Shown here piece after piece: positions 6,418 through 7,921 of a DNA stretch of 7,921 bases (positions within the stretch are counted from its first letter, which is position 1; every line of letters begins with the position of its first letter). The DNA comes from JADHUC01 sp964617665. GTDB taxonomy: Bacteria > Planctomycetota > Planctomycetia > Pirellulales > Pirellulaceae. The notes beneath the pieces are model-generated. The model made no database searches. It worked only from the letters and a program-made list of their open reading frames with translations, and was not told the DNA's origin. The translations under genes and the position numbers were made by a program. The stretch is from positions 1-7,921 of the forward strand of contig CAZUAH010000616.1 of the NCBI GenBank assembly GCA_964617665.1. The letters run 5' to 3'.

Positions 6418-6527
6418 AGCGCGGGACTGACCTGTGCCGACGCCCAGCGCCAACTGTTCATTTACCTCGAACTATTCTACAATCGCAAACACGAACACGC
6501 GCTCTCGGCTACCTCAACCCAGCGGAC
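6418..6527 (+). pseudogene. C-terminal remnant of an IS3-family OrfB transposase, frameshifted
   Basis: The frame from 6418 reads ADAQRQLFIYLELFYNRKHEHA, which matches the segment near the end of IS3-family OrfB (typically an E-Y-I-E-x-F-YN-R-x-R-H block). The expected continuation, LGYLNPAD, is present but in another frame from 6504, so a small indel in GCGCTCT at about 6500-6506 has broken it. An in-frame TAG at 6415-6417 stands just upstream. The DDE core, OrfA and the element ends are not recognisable, so most of the element has been deleted. Confidence 0.75.
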
Positions 6528-6678
6528 TCAAACAACGTTGCTAGCTACAATCCCAAGAACGGGCACCTGATATCTAGACTCCGAGTGTCCAGCGGCCGCA
6601 GGGCATGCCAATGCGCGGTGTCACGGATCTGTATCTGTTCTTCAAATCTGTGTTCGCCAGCCTGCAACAGATTTCCGC
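6528..6678 (+). other. Leader region before the LanM gene
   Basis: Between the IS3 scrap and the LanM start are 150 bp with no recognisable gene. No Shine-Dalgarno sequence stands out before the ATG at 6679, and no lanthipeptide precursor (a short frame with a double-glycine leader and a Ser/Thr/Cys-rich core) was found here on either strand. Confidence 0.4.
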
Positions 6679-7902
6679 ATGAGCCAAACAACCACTTTGC
6701 CTTCCCACTTTGAAGCGGGACTCCGTGAGCGTTTGTGCCGAGAGGGGTGGTTCCTCCGCGAGCGTTTGGATGCCGCCCCCCGTGGTGCCACCCCCGAAAG
6801 CCTCGACGTACAGGATGCGCTCCTCGCAGCGTGGCAGGAGGTTGTGGCGCCGGAGCAGCCAGCAAATCTCGACAAGCGTCTGGAATGGAGCGGCGCAGAC
6901 CGTGCCGCCGCAGCGTGGGCGCTCGCCCCCCCCGTCGATGCCACGCCTGAGAACCCTCCATGGCTCCCGCTCCTCGAGGATATCGCCGAGGCCTGTCGTG
7001 CTGCTGCGGCCTTCCCCGGAGCACATCGCAGGTGCCCATCCGAAGATGACCCACGAATCCCATTCGTCGACCTGTGGCGTGTCGTGTCCGCCTTTGCCGT
7101 TCAGCGCCTGCACGCCTCCCTCTTACCAGAGGTCTTGGAGGACGTCGACCCCGCCGCCGTCGCAACACTGGAAAACTCGTTGACATCACGCCTCGCGAGT
7201 CTCACAGCAGGTGCTCTCTGGGAGCAGTTCCGTCATCGTCGCAAAGCCGGAGACACGTTCCTGGCGTATATCGGGAATCCTGCCGAACAGGAGGGACCGA
7301 AGAAGACAGCTTATCGCATCTTTATTCAGGGCCAGTTGGAGAGCGGTTGCGCCCGGCTGCTTGAAGAGTACCCAGTCCTCGGGCGACTCATAAGCACTCT
7401 GGTGGACTTATGGCTCGAGGCCTCGGCCGAACTGCTAAAACGTGTGCACCAGGACCGAGTGCAGCTTGCGGCGACTTTCGGCTTCCCCGAGAGGGCTCGC
7501 CTCGAAGCGCTGAAGCTGGGCTTGAGCGATCCGCACCGGGGCGGACGAGCCGTCGTCCTCCTTACCTTTGAAGGCGGGTTTAAGCTCCTCTACAAGCCTA
7601 AGGACATGCGCCTCGACGCTGCCTTCCAGCGCCTCGTCGAGCACTGCAACCCACCCACCAGAGAGGCGCCGCTGCGATCGCTCAAGCACTTAGTCAGAGC
7701 TGGTTACGGCTACGTCGAATGCGTCGAACATCGCCTCTCCGCCGACGCAGCAGAGCTGGAACGCTTCTATAGCAACGCGGGACGGCTCCTGGCCATGCTG
7801 TACGCGTTGGGCTGCACGGACTGCCATCACGAGAACCTCATGGGTGCAGGCGATCAGTTGATCCTGATTCCGGCGGCGCACTCTGCGAGCGCGTGGCCAT
7901 GA
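6679..7902 (+). CDS. lanM: Class II lanthipeptide synthetase LanM, truncated in the dehydratase domain
   Basis: This 407-residue protein matches the N-terminal dehydratase half of LanM, the enzyme that phosphorylates and dehydrates Ser/Thr in a precursor peptide and then forms thioether rings. Visible features are the helical N-terminus (RLEWSGADRAAAAWALAPP) and the lipid-kinase-like fold with GGFKLLYKPKDMRLDAAF (ATP-site K306). YGYVECVEH follows, then the catalytic block LGCTDCHHENL (D381, H383, N386). In functional LanM enzymes a metal-binding Asp follows about 12 residues later, in a DxET motif. Here the sequence reads LILIPAAHSASAWP and stops, so that Asp is missing. Complete LanM proteins have about 900-1,100 residues and a C-terminal zinc-dependent cyclase domain, which is absent. 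It is probably inactive, though the window ends 19 bp later and sequence beyond could show a frameshift or an insertion. The start lacks a clear ribosome binding site. The gene looks more GC-rich than the elements to its left. Confidence 0.88.
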   Translation: MSQTTTLPSHFEAGLRERLCREGWFLRERLDAAPRGATPESLDVQDALLAAWQEVVAPEQPANLDKRLEWSGADRAAAAWALAPPVDATPENPPWLPLLEDIAEACRAAAAFPGAHRRCPSEDDPRIPFVDLWRVVSAFAVQRLHASLLPEVLEDVDPAAVATLENSLTSRLASLTAGALWEQFRHRRKAGDTFLAYIGNPAEQEGPKKTAYRIFIQGQLESGCARLLEEYPVLGRLISTLVDLWLEASAELLKRVHQDRVQLAATFGFPERARLEALKLGLSDPHRGGRAVVLLTFEGGFKLLYKPKDMRLDAAFQRLVEHCNPPTREAPLRSLKHLVRAGYGYVECVEHRLSADAAELERFYSNAGRLLAMLYALGCTDCHHENLMGAGDQLILIPAAHSASAWP

Positions 7903-7921
7903 AGTAGCGGCTCGGATTTCT

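Noticed and set aside
6545..7189. A 214-codon minus-strand frame opposite the LanM gene
   Set aside because: It is antisense to a clearly recognised LanM dehydratase, and its arginine/glycine-rich product reflects the GC-rich third codon positions of the true gene.

Overview
The window is an accessory, mobile-element-rich stretch of a moderately GC-rich bacterial chromosome. The mix suggests Planctomycetota or a similar environmental lineage: an IS66 element, an ISNCY-like element, a scrap of REP-type Y1 transposase, a bacterial group II intron remnant, a stand-alone DnaJ-type zinc-finger protein and a LanM-type lanthipeptide synthetase. That assignment is an inference from style; there is no rRNA or marker gene to confirm it.

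Layout, left to right. Positions 1-2217 are the right-hand part of an IS66-family element: the 3' end of tnpB, the complete tnpC transposase, a non-coding tail and a recognisable right terminal repeat ending in TTAC. Immediately beyond lies a 97-codon open frame with no start codon (2218-2512), which looks like the C-terminal end of an unknown gene cut by the IS66 insertion. After about 280 bp with no convincing gene comes a small complete gene (2794-2997) with a good ribosome binding site; it encodes a 67-residue protein made almost entirely of four CxxCxGxG zinc-binding repeats. Next, 3153-3221 holds a short scrap of a Y1 (REP-associated) transposase, and 3336 to about 4135 on the minus strand is a degenerate group II intron. 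The intron's domain VI is perfect and its domain V has the right length, but domain V carries mismatches and almost the entire reverse-transcriptase reading frame is absent.

Positions 4294-6135 form a complete ISNCY-like insertion sequence bounded by imperfect 19-bp inverted repeats, with a full 494-residue DDE transposase behind a strong Shine-Dalgarno sequence. To its right (6136-6678) are a small cluster of 10-bp repeats and the frameshifted C-terminal end of an IS3-family OrfB.

The last gene (6679-7902) is the N-terminal dehydratase part of a class II lanthipeptide synthetase (LanM). It reads cleanly through the ATP-site lysine and the D-x-H-x-x-N catalytic segment. It then loses homology exactly where the metal-binding aspartate should follow and stops, so it has neither a complete dehydratase nor a cyclase domain. 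No precursor peptide gene was found beside it.

Overall the genes do not form one working pathway. The window reads as a landing zone where successive elements have inserted into and broken older genes. The items most worth a second look are the truncated LanM, the minimal DnaJ-type zinc protein and the RT-less, decaying group II intron.
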